This document shows positions 5,876 through 7,769 of a stretch of DNA of 7,769 nucleotides, piece by piece. Made by a program: the position numbers and the translations under genes. How positions within the stretch are numbered: the stretch's first letter is position 1; every line of letters begins with the position of its first letter. The notes below the pieces were generated by a model. That model searched no databases. It was not told the origin of the DNA and saw nothing but the letters and a program-made list of their open reading frames with translations. The stretch comes from Dermatophilaceae bacterium (lineage in GTDB: Bacteria > Actinomycetota > Actinomycetes > Actinomycetales > Dermatophilaceae), in the NCBI GenBank assembly GCA_013361975.1, contig JABFXB010000390.1, positions 1-7,769 on the forward strand. The letters are read 5' to 3'.

Positions 5876-7743
5876 GCGGTCACCCCCAGGATCGCGATGA
5901 CGACGACACCACTGAGCAACCCCAGCAGCGAGAGCGAGGGCACGGCGCGGTGGCTGCGCTCCCCCACGCGCCCGGCCGCGCGAGCGAGCACCGCGGTGGC
6001 CCTCGGGTAGGCGTCGACGACGTCGCGGTCGAGCATCACCACGAGCCGTGCGAGCGCGGTGACGGCCCGGCCCACGCCGACGTATGCCGTGTCGGCGCCG
6101 AAGCCGCGCACCGCCCGGTCGCGCACGGGCTCGGGGACGCGGTCTGCGACATCGGAGCGTCCCCGGTCGCTCGCGCTCCAGACGGCCGCCGCCCCTCCGG
6201 CCACGAGCAGCAAGGAGAGCAGGCCGCTGAGCAGGCCGACGTGGACACCGCCCCGCAGGCTGGTGAGGAACAGGGTCGCGACGACGGTCAGGGCCGCGAG
6301 CACCGACACGACGAGGGCGGCCGGCAGGGTGATCGACGCGTGGCCGTGCGCGTGCACGCGCTCGACCTCGGCGTCGTCGGCGCTGTCGGCGACCGTGACG
6401 ACGGCGACCTCCTCCTCGGGGACGACGGGGTCGGCCAGCGGTGTGTCGAGCAGCAGCCACGCCCGCGTGCAGTAGGCCGCCGTCAGGGCGACGGTCACGA
6501 ACAGGGCGATGGTCACGACCACCGACCGCGCGCCGCTGCCCTCGAGGGCTGCGTCGATGACGGTGTCCTTGGTGAAGAACCCGACGAGCGGGGGCACGCC
6601 GGCCAGGGCGGCCAGACCGATCCCGGTCGCCCACCGCAACGCACCCGTCGGGCGCAGCCGGCCACGCAGCGCCGCGAGGGCCGTGGCGCCGCCGAGCACC
6701 GACAGCCAGCCGGCGGCGAGGAAGAGCAGCGCCTTGAAGAAGGCGTGTCCGAGGAGGTGCGAGATGCCTGCACCGGGGCCGAGCTCGGCCGGCGCGGCGG
6801 CCAGCGCCGAGAGCATGATCGCGATCTGGCTCAGCGTGGAGTAGGCCAGCATCCGCTTGAGGTCGGTCTGCACGAACGCGAGCAGCGCGGCATACACCAT
6901 CGTCACGGCGGCGAGGACGGCCAGCAGCAGCCGGGCGCCGTCGTGGTGGGCGTAGAGGGAGAAGAGCCGGGCGACCAGGTACGTGCCGGCCGCGACCATC
7001 GTGGCCGCGTGGATCAGCGCCGACGCGGGCGTGGGGCCCTCCATCGCGTCGGGCAGCCAGTCGTGGAACGGGACGAGACCCGACTTGCCGGCCACCCCGA
7101 TCGCCACGCCGACGAGGCCGACGGTGAGGGCGGTGTCGTGCCCCGACGCCGTGAGCACGGCCATGAGGTCGGTGCTGCCGGCCCGCACGGCCAGCGCCAC
7201 GAGACCGACCACCATGCCGATGTCGGCGACGCGCGTGACGAGGAAGGCCTTGTAGGCCGCGCGGCGCGCCGCGGGCCGCTCGCTGTCGTGACCGATGAGC
7301 AGCCACGAGCACCAGCCCATGATCTCCCAGCCGACGAGCATGAGCACGAGGTCGCCGGCCTGCACGAGCAGGAGCATGCCGCCGGCGAAGAGCGAGACGG
7401 TGGCGGCGAACCGGCCGTAGCGGGGGTCGTCGCGCAGGTACCACACGGTGAAGACCTGGATCGCGAGCACGACGAGGGCGACCACGAACGAGACCAGGCC
7501 CGAGACGCGGTCGGAGAGCAGGTGCAGCGGCACGGCGAGGCCGCCACCGAGCGGGAGGCCGCCGAGTGTGTCGATGTCGGCGGCGCGCGCCGGCGCGACC
7601 CACTGGATCAGCCCGAGCACCATGACGTAGGCCGCCACCGAGACCGCGACCGCCGCGGCAACCACGCGCCGACGGTGCACGAGCAGCCCGGCCAGTCCGG
7701 CCAGGGCAGGGAGCACGACGATCATCCGCACGATCCAGCTCAC
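5866..7743 (-). CDS. nuoL: NADH-quinone oxidoreductase subunit L (distal complex I antiporter-like subunit)
   Basis: The most distal proton-pumping subunit of complex I, which carries the long lateral helix along the membrane arm. It has 625 residues, within the family range of about 600-660. Signature residues present: Glu140 in VGWEIMGWCSWLLIG, Asp174 in RVADIG, Lys220 in AGKSGLVPFHDWLPDAMEGP, His245 in ALIHAATMVAAGTYL, Lys337 in GHAFFKALLFL, and Lys392-Asp393 in GFFTKD. The C-terminal third has an acidic linker (437-462) with the histidine cluster HAHGH (464-468). An amphipathic stretch, about 540-600 (TALARLVVMLDRDVVDAYPR), fits the lateral helix, and a final membrane anchor follows. The GTG at 7743 is chosen because GGGGGAGGGGG stands just before it and the next residues (MSWIVRMIVVLPALAGLAGLL) form the expected first segment. 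It overlaps nuoM by 10 bases and probably the nuoK stop by four. The operon promoter is not in the window. Confidence 0.96.
   Translation of the reverse strand: MSWIVRMIVVLPALAGLAGLLVHRRRVVAAAVAVSVAAYVMVLGLIQWVAPARAADIDTLGGLPLGGGLAVPLHLLSDRVSGLVSFVVALVVLAIQVFTVWYLRDDPRYGRFAATVSLFAGGMLLLVQAGDLVLMLVGWEIMGWCSWLLIGHDSERPAARRAAYKAFLVTRVADIGMVVGLVALAVRAGSTDLMAVLTASGHDTALTVGLVGVAIGVAGKSGLVPFHDWLPDAMEGPTPASALIHAATMVAAGTYLVARLFSLYAHHDGARLLLAVLAAVTMVYAALLAFVQTDLKRMLAYSTLSQIAIMLSALAAAPAELGPGAGISHLLGHAFFKALLFLAAGWLSVLGGATALAALRGRLRPTGALRWATGIGLAALAGVPPLVGFFTKDTVIDAALEGSGARSVVVTIALFVTVALTAAYCTRAWLLLDTPLADPVVPEEEVAVVTVADSADDAEVERVHAHGHASITLPAALVVSVLAALTVVATLFLTSLRGGVHVGLLSGLLSLLLVAGGAAAVWSASDRGRSDVADRVPEPVRDRAVRGFGADTAYVGVGRAVTALARLVVMLDRDVVDAYPRATAVLARAAGRVGERSHRAVPSLSLLGLLSGVVVIAILGVTAWR
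5880..5887 (-). promoter_or_regulatory. Ribosome binding site of nuoM, embedded in the nuoL end
   Basis: GGGGGTGA lies four bases before the ATG start of nuoM and within the last codons of nuoL. Ten bases (TGGGGGTGAC) and the spacing are identical to the nuoN site. Confidence 0.55.
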
Positions 7744-7769
7744 GGAGCCCCCTCCCCCGAACGCGCCGG
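7740..7769 (-). CDS. Possible C-terminal end of nuoK (partial, cut by window edge)
   Basis: One minus-strand frame reads PARSGEGAP and then stops at a TGA (7742-7740) that overlaps the nuoL GTG start as GTGA, the same four-base arrangement as nuoM/nuoN. In complex I operons nuoK normally precedes nuoL, so this would be its tail. Only nine codons are visible and the tail of NuoK is not conserved, so the call rests on gene order and the overlap pattern alone. Confidence 0.35.
   Translation of the reverse strand, partial: PARSGEGAP
7747..7758 (-). promoter_or_regulatory. Strong ribosome binding site of nuoL
   Basis: GGGGGAGGGGGC ends three bases before the GTG at 7743 and contains a GGAGG-like core at workable spacing. 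This supports the GTG as the nuoL start despite the absence of an ATG. Confidence 0.6.

Noticed and set aside
4436..6010. A 524-codon open frame on the plus strand, opposite nuoM
   Set aside because: Same artefact: hydrophilic repetitive composition, and the opposite strand encodes an unmistakable NuoM with all key residues.
5876..7603. Apparent N-terminal extension of nuoM that would make a 1077-residue protein fused across nuoL
   Set aside because: The upstream part is Arg/Pro-rich and overlaps nuoL in another frame. NuoM homologs begin at the ATG at 5875, where a ribosome binding site also stands.

Overview
The window is from a high-GC Gram-positive chromosome, almost certainly an actinobacterium. 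By eye it is about 70% GC, its third codon positions are almost always G or C, and long spurious reading frames lie opposite the real genes. The proteins look actinobacterial: the PepN N-terminus, HtpX of the mycobacterial/Micrococcales type, and a small two-segment membrane protein that I know only from Actinobacteria. A suborder such as Micrococcales (Intrasporangiaceae-like) is a guess from general resemblance. No phage, IS, CRISPR, tRNA or rRNA is visible, and codon use looks uniform.

Layout. Positions 1-942 (minus) hold the N-terminal 314 codons of an M1 aminopeptidase N, cut by the left edge just after its third zinc ligand. Positions 1013-1888 (minus) hold the membrane zinc protease HtpX. 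A 188-base divergent intergenic region follows, with the one clearly AT-rich patch of the window. In it an 18-base perfect palindrome fills the spacer of a candidate rightward promoter. Positions 2077-2664 (plus) encode a small membrane protein of unknown function. A strong 14-bp hairpin then separates it from the convergent operon. Positions 2769-7743 (minus) are the end of a respiratory complex I operon in the order nuoL-nuoM-nuoN, with overlapping genes (4 and 10 bases). The right edge probably holds the last codons of nuoK. No stretch over 300 bases lacks a gene.

How the genes work together. NuoL, NuoM and NuoN are the three antiporter-like proton-pumping subunits of the complex I membrane arm. 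The acidic and lysine residues expected for proton transfer are present in all three. NuoM and NuoN nevertheless depart from normally well-conserved loop motifs, which makes me suspect a second, alternative complex I cluster rather than the housekeeping one; nuoA-K lie outside the window, so this cannot be settled here. HtpX, a membrane-protein quality-control protease, and the unknown membrane protein are divergently arranged around the palindrome and may share a repressor.

This is mostly ordinary core metabolism. The points deserving a second look are the palindrome in the promoter spacer, the unknown membrane protein, the unusual NuoN/NuoM motifs and the uncertain htpX start.
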